Shown: positions 7,423 through 15,911 of the stretch, piece after piece | Layout: each line of letters opens with the position of its first letter | How positions within the stretch are numbered: the stretch's first letter is position 1 | Source of the DNA: Proteiniphilum sp. UBA1403 | GTDB taxonomy: Bacteria > Bacteroidota > Bacteroidia > Bacteroidales > Dysgonomonadaceae | Direction of reading: 5' to 3' | Assembly: GCA_002305715.1 (NCBI GenBank) | Contig: DBQD01000053.1 | Location: 1 to 28,952, forward strand | DNA: 28,952 bases | Program-made: the position numbers and the translations under genes | The notes under the pieces: model-generated | What the model was told of the DNA's origin: nothing | Seen by the model: the letters and a program-made list of their open reading frames with translations, nothing else | Database searches by the model: none

Positions 7423-8721
7423 ATGAATAAAAGTGTACTGATTGTTGATGAAAATCTGGCCGTTTGCATCATGCTGAAATCATGGCTGGCGAAACAAGGA
7501 TATCAGGTGGAAACGGTATCCAGCACGAGTGATGCAAAAAAAAAGGTGAAGTCTCAACCGTTTGATCTTATCTTATTAGATGTAAGTACGCCGAATGTCG
7601 ATGGACTGACATTCCTGTCGTGGCTGAAGAGATATGATTCAGACATCATTGTCATCATGATTCCAACAAGTGCAGATGTGGAGTCGGCCGTTTCATCCAT
7701 GAAGACGGGAGCAGCTGATTACCTGCCAAAACCATTTGAGGCGGATAGCTTATTCAGGAAGATTGAAGAGGCCTTTCAAATGCAGGAGCTCAAACAACGG
7801 AAAATACGATTTGCCAATGACTTCATCTTACCACCGGGTGAGGAATATCAGATTCTCCTGAATCAAATCGATGACATTGCCGAAAACAAGAGACATCAGT
7901 TGGTTATTGGGGAAAGAGGCACCGGAAAGGTGTCGACCGTTCGCTATATTTATGAAAAAAGTGGGTATCTAAACGGCCCGCTGGTAATGCTGGATACCGA
8001 CCAGCTGAACGATCGCAAGTATGTTAATTGGCAGCATTCTGAAGCGGAGAAGATTCCTTCCTTGTTGATGGAAAAATTCAACGATGCTGAGGGAGGACTG
8101 TTGCATATAAGAAAAGTGGATCAGTTAGACGTGAACCTCCAGAATGAGTTGCTGAACCTGCTCACAAAGCAGTCGAAAGATGACTTCTACACGCAGATCA
8201 TCATGACTACAGAGAAAAATAAGGAGGAACTGGAAAAACTTCTTATTCCAAAACTATTCAACCTGCTCATAGAGGAGAGTATTGCACTGCCTACTTTGAA
8301 AGGGAAGAAGGAGGTGATTGATTCGTTTGTGATTCATTTTCTTCATTTTGCCAATCATAACCTCGATAAACAGATTCAAAGTATTGATAAGGTTATTTAC
8401 CAGTTGATGTATGACTATGCCTGGCCGGGGAATATCCAGGAACTGAAAAACAGCATACTCCAGGCTGCCCTGTTGACGGAAGGTAGACATATGCCGGCGA
8501 CTATTTATCCTCGTATGTTTGGAAAAAACTCATGGAAACAAGGAGTGCTCATTAGTATACCCAATCCTGTACAGAATCTGAGAAAAGAAAACTACGAGAA
8601 GGAAAAAATATTGGAGGCGCTGAGACTGGCCAAGGGGAACAAAACCATGGCGGCTTCAATCTTAAATATTGATAGAAAGACGTTGTACAATAAGTTGAAA
8701 TTGTATAATGTGAACACCTAG
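7423..8721 (+). CDS. NtrC-like REC-AAA-Fis response regulator with degenerate ATPase
   Basis: 432 residues in three parts. The receiver domain (about 1-120) keeps the acidic pair Asp9-Glu10, phospho-acceptor Asp53 (LLDVSTPN) and Lys103 (YLPKPF), but the switch Thr position holds Pro81. The AAA+ domain (about 135-350) keeps a Walker A-like GERGTGKV (163-170). The Walker B region reads GGLLHIRKVDQL, so the usual Asp-Glu is Arg230-Lys231. The GAFTGA loop is absent, and the sensor II WPGNVREL has become WPGNIQEL (Gln339 for Arg). The Fis-type helix-turn-helix (about 395-430, NKTMAASILNIDRKTLYNKL) is intact. It therefore probably binds DNA but cannot remodel sigma-54 polymerase by ATP hydrolysis. 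It sits 39 bases after the small membrane protein gene and 54 before xerD; no histidine kinase is nearby. Confidence 0.93.
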   Translation: MNKSVLIVDENLAVCIMLKSWLAKQGYQVETVSSTSDAKKKVKSQPFDLILLDVSTPNVDGLTFLSWLKRYDSDIIVIMIPTSADVESAVSSMKTGAADYLPKPFEADSLFRKIEEAFQMQELKQRKIRFANDFILPPGEEYQILLNQIDDIAENKRHQLVIGERGTGKVSTVRYIYEKSGYLNGPLVMLDTDQLNDRKYVNWQHSEAEKIPSLLMEKFNDAEGGLLHIRKVDQLDVNLQNELLNLLTKQSKDDFYTQIIMTTEKNKEELEKLLIPKLFNLLIEESIALPTLKGKKEVIDSFVIHFLHFANHNLDKQIQSIDKVIYQLMYDYAWPGNIQELKNSILQAALLTEGRHMPATIYPRMFGKNSWKQGVLISIPNPVQNLRKENYEKEKILEALRLAKGNKTMAASILNIDRKTLYNKLKLYNVNT

Positions 8722-8775
8722 GGTACTTGTTCAAGGGCTTTGTGCTCTAATGTCAGGAATGACTATTTATGCTTA

Positions 8776-9675
8776 ATGACAAACGATCAGATTACAAGTC
8801 GATATAAACGATATCTTCTTCTGGAGAAAGGGCTTGCAGCCAACTCCATAGAGGCTTACATGACCGATTTGCAAAAGTTGATTGCGTATTGTGAAACACA
8901 TCATGTTGCTCCTAGTCTATTGAAACGTGAACACTTGGAGGAGTTCCTGGCAATTTTATACGATGAACACCACTCACCCAGATCGACGGCGAGGTTGATT
9001 TCGGGATTGAAATCTTTTTTTCGTTTTATGCAGTTGGAACGATTGCGCGAAGATAACCCGGCTGAACTGGTGGAGGCCCCGAAGATTGGACTGAAACTGC
9101 CGGTGGTGTTGTCGGTTGAAGAGATTGATGCAATCTTGGCGGTGATTGATATCTCCACAATGGAGGGAACACGCAACAGTGCAATCATTGAAACACTCTA
9201 TAGCTGTGGGGTGCGAATTTCGGAGCTGACGGGACTTCGTTTCTCGGATTATTTTCCCAATGAGGGTTTTATAAAAGTGGAGGGAAAGGGGAGCAAGCAG
9301 CGACTGGTGCCAATCTCCGATGTGGCCATCCAAAAAATTGGAAACTGGTTGCCATACCGACGTGAGATCGATATAAAGAAAGGAAACGAGGATTTTCTGT
9401 TTGTTAGTTCAAGGGGGAAGGCAATATCGCGAATAACAGTGTTCCACTATATCAAACAATATGCAGAAGCTGCAGGGATAAAGAAAAATATTAGTCCGCA
9501 TGTCTTCCGACATTCTTTTGCGACACACTTGCTGGAAAGGGGTGCCAATATACGGGTGATTCAGGAAATGCTGGGACATGAAAAGATAACAACGACCGAA
9601 ATCTATACACACATTGATCGGAATTTTCTGCGACAAGAGATCATTGAGCACCATCCTAGGAACAAGAAAATATAG
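8776..9675 (+). CDS. xerD: Site-specific tyrosine recombinase XerD
   Basis: A 299-residue recombinase that resolves chromosome dimers at dif sites during division. The N-terminal core-binding domain spans about 1-100 and the catalytic domain about 107-290. The catalytic set aligns residue by residue with E. coli XerD: Arg147 (SCGVRISEL), Lys171 (VEGKGSKQR), His242 and Arg245 (SPHVFRHSFATH), His268 (MLGHEKITTT) and nucleophile Tyr277 (EIYTHI). The ATG at 8776 (MTNDQITSRY) gives the normal family length; the frame opens at a TTG at 8740, but the extra 12 residues are unusual. Normal length, intact motifs and housekeeping neighbours favour XerD over a mobile-element integrase. No dif-like site was recognised here. 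XerD versus XerC assignment is likely but not proven. Confidence 0.93.
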   Translation: MTNDQITSRYKRYLLLEKGLAANSIEAYMTDLQKLIAYCETHHVAPSLLKREHLEEFLAILYDEHHSPRSTARLISGLKSFFRFMQLERLREDNPAELVEAPKIGLKLPVVLSVEEIDAILAVIDISTMEGTRNSAIIETLYSCGVRISELTGLRFSDYFPNEGFIKVEGKGSKQRLVPISDVAIQKIGNWLPYRREIDIKKGNEDFLFVSSRGKAISRITVFHYIKQYAEAAGIKKNISPHVFRHSFATHLLERGANIRVIQEMLGHEKITTTEIYTHIDRNFLRQEIIEHHPRNKKI

Positions 9676-9744
9676 GAAAGAGAAGGTGCTTTTTTATCGC
9701 GTGAAATTTCTGCGGAATTACAAGGAAACACCAAGATAAATTGC

Positions 9745-9752
9745 TATATTTG
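9745..9752 (+). promoter_or_regulatory. Bacteroidetes-type -7 box (TATATTTG) for dnaN
   Basis: An exact TAnnTTTG match 35 bases before the dnaN ATG at 9788, inside the 112-base gap after xerD. It implies a start near 9759 and lets dnaN, the exonuclease and truA be transcribed independently of xerD. Confidence 0.65.
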
Positions 9753-9787
9753 TTCATTGAAACAAATATAAAAAAAGATATAGCATC

Positions 9788-10912
9788 ATGAAATTTGTAG
9801 TATCAAGCGCCACGTTGTTGAATCACTTGCAGGCTATCAGCAGAGTTATCAACTCCAAAAATACCTTGCCTATTCTGGACTGTTTTCTGCTGGATCTGAA
9901 AAATAACATACTCTCACTAACTGCTGCCGATAGCGAAACGCGATTGGAAACGCTGGTGGAGGTGAGTAGCACGGAAGGGGAGGGTAGCCTAGCTATCAAT
10001 GCCAAAAACCTACTCGATCCGCTACGTGAATTACCCGATCAACCTCTTACGTTCGATATCAACGACGAAACATTGGAGGTCTTCATTTACTACCACAACG
10101 GGAAATATAACTTCGTGGGACTGAAAGGGGATGAGTATCCTGAACCAAAGGAGTTGAAAGATTCTGCACTGAAATTGACAATTGATGCAGAGACACTCTT
10201 CTCGGGTATCAACAGAACTGTGTTTGCTACCGCAGACGATGAGTTGCGCCCCGTGATGAATGGTATCTACTTTGATATTACAGCCGACGATTTAACGTTT
10301 GTGGCATCCGACGGACATAAGCTTGTGCGCGTGACCACTACGGAAGCAAAAGGTGAAGGCCGCTCTTCGTTTATTTTGTCTAAAAAGCCGGCGAACTTGT
10401 TAAAGTCGCTCCTCCCTAAAGAAAATGGCCCCGTAGAAATCGAATTCGACGAAAATAACGCCTATATTTCCATGTCATCCTACAAGATGGTGTGCCGCTT
10501 TGTGGAGGGACGCTATCCGAATTACAACTCCGTAATTCCTCAAAATAATCCCAACTCTCTAACACTCGACAGACTGGCGTTGCTCAATGCGCTGAAGAGG
10601 GTTTCTGTTTTCTCGAACGCTGCGAGTAGCCTTGTGAAGTTGCAACTCTCGGAAGATAAGATCGTGGTATCGGCACAGGATATCGATTTCCTGACAGCTG
10701 CCGAAGAGATGATCCCTTGCAGCTACTCGGGCAACGTGATGAACATCGGTTTTAAAGCTGCCTTCCTGATTGATATCCTCAATAATATTCCTTCTTCTGA
10801 TGTGCGAATTGAGTTGTCCGATCCTTCAAGAGCAGGACTTATTCTTCCAGTTGAAAAAGAGGAAAATGAAGATATGCTGACATTGCTCATGCCAATGATG
10901 TTGAACGACTAA
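9788..10912 (+). CDS. dnaN: DNA polymerase III subunit beta (sliding clamp)
   Basis: A 374-residue clamp protein that forms the ring holding DNA polymerase III and many repair proteins on DNA. Length is normal and the three repeated clamp domains span about 1-120, 130-245 and 250-374. Recognisable segments include MKFVVSSATLLNHLQAISRVINSKN at the start (split here: MKFVVSSATLLNHLQ, then AISRVINSKN), the VASDGHKLVR stretch in the middle domain, and a C-terminal LLMPMML that closes the peptide-binding pocket. It is not beside dnaA or recF, which is common in Bacteroidetes. A good -7 box precedes it, and the exonuclease gene starts 10 bases after its stop, so the two are likely cotranscribed. 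Confidence 0.97.
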   Translation: MKFVVSSATLLNHLQAISRVINSKNTLPILDCFLLDLKNNILSLTAADSETRLETLVEVSSTEGEGSLAINAKNLLDPLRELPDQPLTFDINDETLEVFIYYHNGKYNFVGLKGDEYPEPKELKDSALKLTIDAETLFSGINRTVFATADDELRPVMNGIYFDITADDLTFVASDGHKLVRVTTTEAKGEGRSSFILSKKPANLLKSLLPKENGPVEIEFDENNAYISMSSYKMVCRFVEGRYPNYNSVIPQNNPNSLTLDRLALLNALKRVSVFSNAASSLVKLQLSEDKIVVSAQDIDFLTAAEEMIPCSYSGNVMNIGFKAAFLIDILNNIPSSDVRIELSDPSRAGLILPVEKEENEDMLTLLMPMMLND

Positions 10913-10922
10913 CCTCATTGAC

Positions 10923-11693
10923 ATGCAATTAAACCTGAAAAACCCGATTGTCTTTTTTGATCTGGAGACCACCGGGGTTAGCATTACTCATGATCGAATT
11001 GTGGAGATTTCTTTCCTAAAAGTGTATCCAAACGGGAAAGAGGAGATTAAATCGAGACGCATTAATCCGGGAATTCCCATTCCACCGCAAGCGACAGCCA
11101 TTCATGGTATCACGGATGAGGATGTGAAAGATTGTCCTACCTTTAAACAGGTGGCACGATCACTGGCTGAGCAACTGGAGGGTTGTGACTTGGCTGGCTT
11201 CAACTCCAGTAGGTTCGATGTGCCTATGCTGGCGGAGGAGTTTCTACGTGCGGGTGTGGACTTCGATATGAGTAAGCGAAAGTTTGTGGATGTACAAATT
11301 ATCTTCCACCGAAAAGAACAACGCACACTGGAAGCTGCGTACGCCTTCTATTGCAATAAACAGTTGGAAAATGCACATTCTGCAGAAGCGGATGCCTTGG
11401 CAACCTATGAGGTGCTGAAGTCGCAATTGGACCGTTATCCTGATCTAACGAACGATATTGATACATTGTCGAAAGAGTATTCAAGTTTCAACAACAACCT
11501 CGATTTTGCGGGTCGTATAATCCTTAACGATGAGGGAGTGGAGGTCTTCAACTTCGGAAAACACAAAGGTAAACCTGTGTTGGAAGTGCTCAAGAATGAA
11601 CCAGGTTACTACAACTGGATGATGGAGGGCGATTTCCCATTGAATACCAAACAGGTACTGACTAAAATAAGACTGAAAGAATTTAAAGGATAA
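10923..11693 (+). CDS. DnaQ-type 3'-5' exonuclease with C-terminal DUF3820-like module
   Basis: 256 residues. The N-terminal domain (about 8-170) is a DEDDh exonuclease: Asp13 and Glu15 (FFDLETTG), Asp99 (NSSRFDVPM), His152 and Asp157 (NAHSAEADALATY). After a linker comes a small module (about 208-245: FNFGKHKGKPVLEVL, then PGYYNWMMEGDFP) that resembles the DUF3820-type segment found at the end of some exonucleases; its role is not known to me. Family knowledge suggests proofreading or repair trimming of DNA 3' ends, or RNA processing as in related members. It starts 10 bases after dnaN, so it may work with the sliding clamp, but no clear clamp-binding motif was identified. It is too short and lacks the domains to be PolC. 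Confidence 0.9.
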   Translation: MQLNLKNPIVFFDLETTGVSITHDRIVEISFLKVYPNGKEEIKSRRINPGIPIPPQATAIHGITDEDVKDCPTFKQVARSLAEQLEGCDLAGFNSSRFDVPMLAEEFLRAGVDFDMSKRKFVDVQIIFHRKEQRTLEAAYAFYCNKQLENAHSAEADALATYEVLKSQLDRYPDLTNDIDTLSKEYSSFNNNLDFAGRIILNDEGVEVFNFGKHKGKPVLEVLKNEPGYYNWMMEGDFPLNTKQVLTKIRLKEFKG

Positions 11694-11703
11694 GTTTCGG
11701 TAT

Positions 11704-12456
11704 ATGCCTCGCTACTTCATGACACTTTCGTATAACGGCAGGAACTATGTAGGATGGCAAATCCAGCCCAACGGTATCAGTGTGCAGCAGGTGGTGCAGG
11801 ATGCGCTATCGGTGATTTTACGTGAAAGAGTGGATATCACAGGTGCAGGCAGGACCGATGCGGGGGTACATGCCCGCAAAATGGTGGCTCATTTTGATTG
11901 GGAGGGGGATTTGGCTTCGGCTGGGGACCTGGTACATAAGTTGAATAACTTTTTACCCAAGGATGTGTCGATTGCGAATATACGACCGGTGAAAGCGGAT
12001 GCGCATGCACGTTTTACGGCAGTTTACCGATCTTATAGTTACCATATTACAACAAGAAAAGATCCGTTCTTGTATGAACTGACGCATCGTATATATTTCC
12101 AACCTAATCTTCAGCTGATGAACGAATTGTGCAATGTGTTAAAGGAGTATAGCGATTTTACAAGTTTCAGTAGACTTCACACAGATGTGAAAACCAATTT
12201 ATGCAAGATTGAACATGCACATTGGACACAAACGGATGAACACTATTATCTGTTTGAAATTACTGCAGATCGTTTCCTTCGAAATATGGTACGTGCTATT
12301 GTGGGTACGCTGCTTGAGGCAGGAAAAGGACGACTCGATGAGCGAGGTTTTCGTCGAATCATTGAGGCTAAAAACCGAAATGTGGCGGGTGATTCAGCAC
12401 CGGGCCATGCTCTTTATCTGGAGGATGTAGTCTACCCGAATGATATATGGCTGTAA
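11704..12456 (+). CDS. truA: tRNA pseudouridine(38-40) synthase TruA
   Basis: A 250-residue enzyme that isomerises uridines 38-40 in the tRNA anticodon arm. The catalytic aspartate is Asp52 in GAGRTDAGVHARK, and the RFLRNMVRAIVGTLLEAGKG segment near residues 194-213 is the typical C-terminal signature. The N-terminus MPRYFMTLSYNGRNYVGWQ is standard for the family, which supports the ATG at 11704. It begins 10 bases after the exonuclease stop, making it the last gene of the dnaN unit, and a terminator follows at 12504-12540. Confidence 0.96.
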   Translation: MPRYFMTLSYNGRNYVGWQIQPNGISVQQVVQDALSVILRERVDITGAGRTDAGVHARKMVAHFDWEGDLASAGDLVHKLNNFLPKDVSIANIRPVKADAHARFTAVYRSYSYHITTRKDPFLYELTHRIYFQPNLQLMNELCNVLKEYSDFTSFSRLHTDVKTNLCKIEHAHWTQTDEHYYLFEITADRFLRNMVRAIVGTLLEAGKGRLDERGFRRIIEAKNRNVAGDSAPGHALYLEDVVYPNDIWL

Positions 12457-12503
12457 TGTGAGACTTCTAGTAATTGATGAAATAGAACGACGACAGGTAT
12501 GTG

Positions 12504-12540
12504 AAAAAACGCGGTGAGAGTAATTCTTACCGCGTTTATT
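12504..12540. terminator. Bidirectional intrinsic terminator between truA and rho
   Basis: AAACGCGGT (12507-12515) pairs perfectly with ACCGCGTTT (12529-12537), with further pairing inside (GAGA/TCTT). An A run on one side and T-rich bases on the other suit termination from both directions between these convergent genes. Confidence 0.85.
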
Positions 12541-12572
12541 GGTTATAATACCGTGTCTCTTATTGCTTCGGA

Positions 12573-14570
12573 TTAGTCGTTCATTGAGATCAAAAACTCT
12601 TCATTGCTTGATGTGCGACGCAATCTGTTTAATAAAAACTCCATTGCTTCGACCGAGTTCATGTCGGAAAGGAAATTGCGAAGCACCCACATGCGATTGA
12701 GCGTTTCTTCTGAGAGAAGAAGGTCGTCACGACGTGTGCTGGAGGCAATGATGTCGACAGATGGGAAGATACGTTTGTTAGAAAGACGACGGTCGAGTTG
12801 CAACTCCATGTTACCTGTACCCTTGAATTCTTCGAAGATTACATCATCCATTTTCGATCCGGTCTCAGTAAGAGCGGTGGCAATGATGGTGAGTGACCCT
12901 CCATGTTCAATGTTGCGGGCAGCTCCAAAGAAACGTTTTGGTTTGTGCAATGCATTGGCATCTACACCACCGGAGAGAACCTTACCCGATGCAGGCTGTA
13001 CGGTGTTGTAAGCACGTGCCAAGCGGGTAATGGAGTCGAGCAGTATTACTACATCATGACCACATTCAACCAGTCGGCGGGCTTTGTTCAATACTATTTC
13101 GGCAATTTTTACGTGGCGGTCGGCCGGCTCATCGAAAGTTGATGCGATGACTTCCGCTTTCACGCTACGCTCCATATCGGTAACCTCCTCGGGACGTTCA
13201 TCAATAAGCAGGATAATCATGTAAACTTCCGGATGGTTATCGGCAATTGCATTGGCAATATCTTTGAGAAGCATGGTCTTACCTGTCTTGGGTTGCGCCA
13301 CAATAAGACCACGTTGCCCTTTTCCGATGGGGGAGAACATGTCAACTACACGACAGGATAGATTGTCGTTGTGTCCTTTTGTGAGATTGAATTTCTCATT
13401 GGGGAAGAGCGGTTTCAAATGATCAAACGGCACACGGTCACGCACATCATCCGGATTGCGGCCGTTGATGAGGTCAACCTTGACAAGGGGGAAGAACTTT
13501 TCTCCCTCTTTGGGTGGACGAATGGGACCTTCTACAACATCACCGGTTTTGAGGCCAAAGAGGCGAATTTGTGATTGCGATACATAGATGTCATCGGGTG
13601 AGGACATGTAGTTGTAATCAGACGAACGTAGAAATCCATAACCGTCGGGCATAATTTCCAATACACCGGAAGCGGTTAGGATACCATCAAAGTCGTATGC
13701 GGCTTCTTTTTCCTTTTGCTGTTGTTGTGGTTGCTGCTGTTGATGCGCTTGTGGCTGGTTCGGTGCCGATTGTGCGGCACGAGGCTGTTGTGCTTGTGGT
13801 TGTTGCTTAGGTTGTAGAGGTGACGGTGCCAACAAATCCATCAGAGATGGTTTGCTTCCTGGCTGGGCAATTTCTTTTATGGGAGCAGGGAGCTCAACTG
13901 TGGGATCCTCAGCTACAACAGGTGGTAATGTGACGGGTGCAGGTGTCTCTTTCTTCTCTTCGTTCCTGTGTTTAGACGACCGGAACACCAATTGGATTGG
14001 TTTCTGAGGAGCTTTTGTTTCGGGTTGCGGGATCTCAATCTTTTCGTTCACACCATTTTTATCCAACTTCTTTTCAATTGGCTCTTTCTTTTCGACTGCC
14101 ATTCCAAATAGATCCTTCGCCATCTCCTTCATTTTTGCCTCTGGTTTCACAGGCTGGGGAGCTGGGGATGGAGCGACAGGTGCAACTTCCTGTTTGACCT
14201 TTTCTTGAAGAACTTCCTCCTTTTTCTTCAGTTTTGGCTTTTCAACTGAAGCAATAGGTTGGGGCTGTTTAGGAGGAATAACAATTTGTTCTTTCTTTAC
14301 CGCTTCGTTCTCTTTAACCTCCTCTTTGCGGGGAGCTGTTTTGTTTTTCTGGTTCTTCGGTTTTTCAGATCTGTTTCTATCGCTAAAATATTGTTTTGAA
14401 CCTGTGTCAGCGGTGATCTTTTTTGTTTCGGCAATAGCCTGCTCATCTAAAATCTTGTAGATGAGTTCTTCTTTTTTGTAGGCATCCGGGCGTCTAATAC
14501 CCATTTCTTTGGCAAGAACCCGCAATTCTGTTGTAAGCTTTTCATTCAGCTCGATGATGTTATAAGCCAT
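12573..14570 (-). CDS. rho: Transcription termination factor Rho with long disordered insert
   Basis: 665 residues, compared with about 420 for E. coli Rho. The N-terminal Rho_N/SAP-like helices (about 1-45) are followed by a low-complexity insert (about 50-292) rich in Lys, Glu, Pro and, near its end, Gln (HQQQQPQQQQ). The cold-shock RNA-binding domain (about 293-370: MPDGYGFLRS) and the RecA-type ATPase come next. The ATPase has Walker A QPKTGKT (426-432), VILLDSITRLARAYN, the Q/R loop region with SGGVDANALHKPKRFFGAARN, and the FKGTGNMEL motif, so it should be active. Comparable Rho inserts occur in Bacteroidetes, and in Bacteroides thetaiotaomicron the insert has been reported to drive phase separation in the cell. 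A possible promoter lies at 14759-14766, giving a leader of roughly 180 bases. Confidence 0.97.
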   Translation of the reverse strand: MAYNIIELNEKLTTELRVLAKEMGIRRPDAYKKEELIYKILDEQAIAETKKITADTGSKQYFSDRNRSEKPKNQKNKTAPRKEEVKENEAVKKEQIVIPPKQPQPIASVEKPKLKKKEEVLQEKVKQEVAPVAPSPAPQPVKPEAKMKEMAKDLFGMAVEKKEPIEKKLDKNGVNEKIEIPQPETKAPQKPIQLVFRSSKHRNEEKKETPAPVTLPPVVAEDPTVELPAPIKEIAQPGSKPSLMDLLAPSPLQPKQQPQAQQPRAAQSAPNQPQAHQQQQPQQQQKEKEAAYDFDGILTASGVLEIMPDGYGFLRSSDYNYMSSPDDIYVSQSQIRLFGLKTGDVVEGPIRPPKEGEKFFPLVKVDLINGRNPDDVRDRVPFDHLKPLFPNEKFNLTKGHNDNLSCRVVDMFSPIGKGQRGLIVAQPKTGKTMLLKDIANAIADNHPEVYMIILLIDERPEEVTDMERSVKAEVIASTFDEPADRHVKIAEIVLNKARRLVECGHDVVILLDSITRLARAYNTVQPASGKVLSGGVDANALHKPKRFFGAARNIEHGGSLTIIATALTETGSKMDDVIFEEFKGTGNMELQLDRRLSNKRIFPSVDIIASSTRRDDLLLSEETLNRMWVLRNFLSDMNSVEAMEFLLNRLRRTSSNEEFLISMND

Positions 14571-14758
14571 GTAGATCTATTGAAATTCGTTATAGATTTT
14601 GAAAAAATGTTGTTACTGAAATCATGCCCGACCTGGGATATGGATGTATGGATACAATCTTATTCAGCAATAAAAGGCCGGAGATAATCTGGTTTGAAAT
14701 GAATTTTTGTAAATGATTAACAGTAGTATGAGTAATTGTACTGTTGAAGATTCAGATG

Positions 14759-14766
14759 CAAAGTTA
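14759..14766 (-). promoter_or_regulatory. Bacteroidetes-type -7 box for rho
   Basis: On the - strand this reads TAACTTTG, an exact TAnnTTTG match. A weak TTTTTC lies about 20 bases further upstream. It implies a start near 14752 and a 5' leader of about 180 bases, long enough to hold autoregulatory signals, although no clear hairpin-plus-T-tract was seen in it. Confidence 0.55.
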
Positions 14767-14830
14767 CATTTTTTTTTGGAAATCTTGAAAAACTTCCCTA
14801 TTTTTTTTAGAACAATCAATAAATTAGGGC

Positions 14831-15880
14831 TTAAAGATCATCCATATGTAATCCGTTGGATACGTTAAGTCGACGTTGAAGTTCATTTTTATATAAGTTT
14901 GCTCTCTTTCTGTAGAGTGATTCGCTACTGGTTGATTCAGTGAATAAATCGTGTGCAATCTCAGCCCACTCTAACGCTTTCTGCATTTCATCCAGCATCT
15001 CCCATGCAAGTGCAATGTTACTTGCTGCTTTCGCTTTTTCTATTTTGTTGGAACGTATGTTATAAAAAGATTCCCATTTTTCTATCGCTTCTTCCCAATC
15101 AGCTCCTTTGGCAAACATCTCTCCTTCGCGCATCAGCGTGTGGGGTAATGTGTAATACCATCTGTCCTGCGTTTCCCAATGTGGGGCAAAGACATGTGTC
15201 ATTTTATCAGCAGCTCTCACAACTAGCTCTTTCATTGCCTCTTCGCGAGAGGGTAGTGTAACTTCAGCATAGGCAAGCTTATCTTGAATGTCAAATCCTT
15301 CCCATCGTAAGGTGTCGCTGTATTGCAATGTGGGAATTTTTCCATGCAGTGTGGGCATATACACCCGTAATACGGAATGCAACCTACCGGTCATCTCGCC
15401 GTAATTAAAACCATGTTGTTGAAAATAATCTTTTCGTATGGTCTGGAGAATCAGTCTGTCGAGTGAAATAACTGCATCGGTTGCGGTTTCTTTTCTGATC
15501 TGATTCATTCGTTCCGGTGTAAGTGGCTTCTCTTGAAGGAAATTGGTGTCGCTGCGTATTGGTTCGGGGTAAAAGACAACTCGTTGATAATAATCCTCCT
15601 CATTCAGAAACTGGGCCAATGCCTCCATATAATAGATTGCAACGCTGTCGGCAGATGCATTCACTTTTTGGGAAGTGGAATCTCCAATGAGCATTATTTC
15701 ATGTCCGATGTTGTCGGGTTGTTGCACCACATTGTTCACAAAAACAAGTGAGAGTACCTGAGAGGGGAGTGTCAACTGTGCTGGCTCTCGGGTCTCTACA
15801 GTCAGGTAATTGATGCCTGCACAACTGTTCATGAGTAGACTCAACACTATCACAACGAGGAAATAGCCTGTTTTTTTCAT
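14831..15880 (-). CDS. Predicted lipoprotein, DUF6340-like, with C-terminal helical repeats
   Basis: 349 residues with a lipoprotein-type signal peptide ending LLMNSC (Cys20 acylated); the -3 residue is Met rather than the usual Leu. The N-terminal half (about 25-200) resembles a Bacteroidales lipoprotein family I associate with DUF6340; that name is from memory and uncertain. The C-terminal part (about 245-335) looks like two to three TPR-like helix pairs (AKGADWEEAIEKWES, AALAWEML-like turns, ALEWAEIAHDLF). It is probably anchored to the periplasmic face of a membrane, where the repeats would bind a partner. It has its own -7 box, and rho lies 260 bases downstream on the same strand with a separate promoter, so the two are probably not functionally linked. 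Confidence 0.8.
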   Translation of the reverse strand: MKKTGYFLVVIVLSLLMNSCAGINYLTVETREPAQLTLPSQVLSLVFVNNVVQQPDNIGHEIMLIGDSTSQKVNASADSVAIYYMEALAQFLNEEDYYQRVVFYPEPIRSDTNFLQEKPLTPERMNQIRKETATDAVISLDRLILQTIRKDYFQQHGFNYGEMTGRLHSVLRVYMPTLHGKIPTLQYSDTLRWEGFDIQDKLAYAEVTLPSREEAMKELVVRAADKMTHVFAPHWETQDRWYYTLPHTLMREGEMFAKGADWEEAIEKWESFYNIRSNKIEKAKAASNIALAWEMLDEMQKALEWAEIAHDLFTESTSSESLYRKRANLYKNELQRRLNVSNGLHMDDL

Positions 15881-15903
15881 TTTTGGAATATTATTTTACG
15901 CAA

Positions 15904-15911
15904 CAAAGATA
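15904..15911 (-). promoter_or_regulatory. Bacteroidetes-type -7 box for the lipoprotein gene
   Basis: On the - strand this reads TATCTTTG, an exact TAnnTTTG match 23 bases before the ATG at 15880, predicting a very short leader. Confidence 0.6.

Noticed and set aside
8776..9675. Integrase of a mobile element
   Set aside because: Length and catalytic positions match XerD, neighbours are housekeeping genes, and there is no tRNA, attachment repeat or cargo.
13720..13810. Unstable CAG/CTG-type trinucleotide repeat in rho
   Set aside because: The Gln-rich patch uses mixed codons and is interrupted by Pro, Ala and His, so it is low-complexity protein and not a pure DNA repeat.
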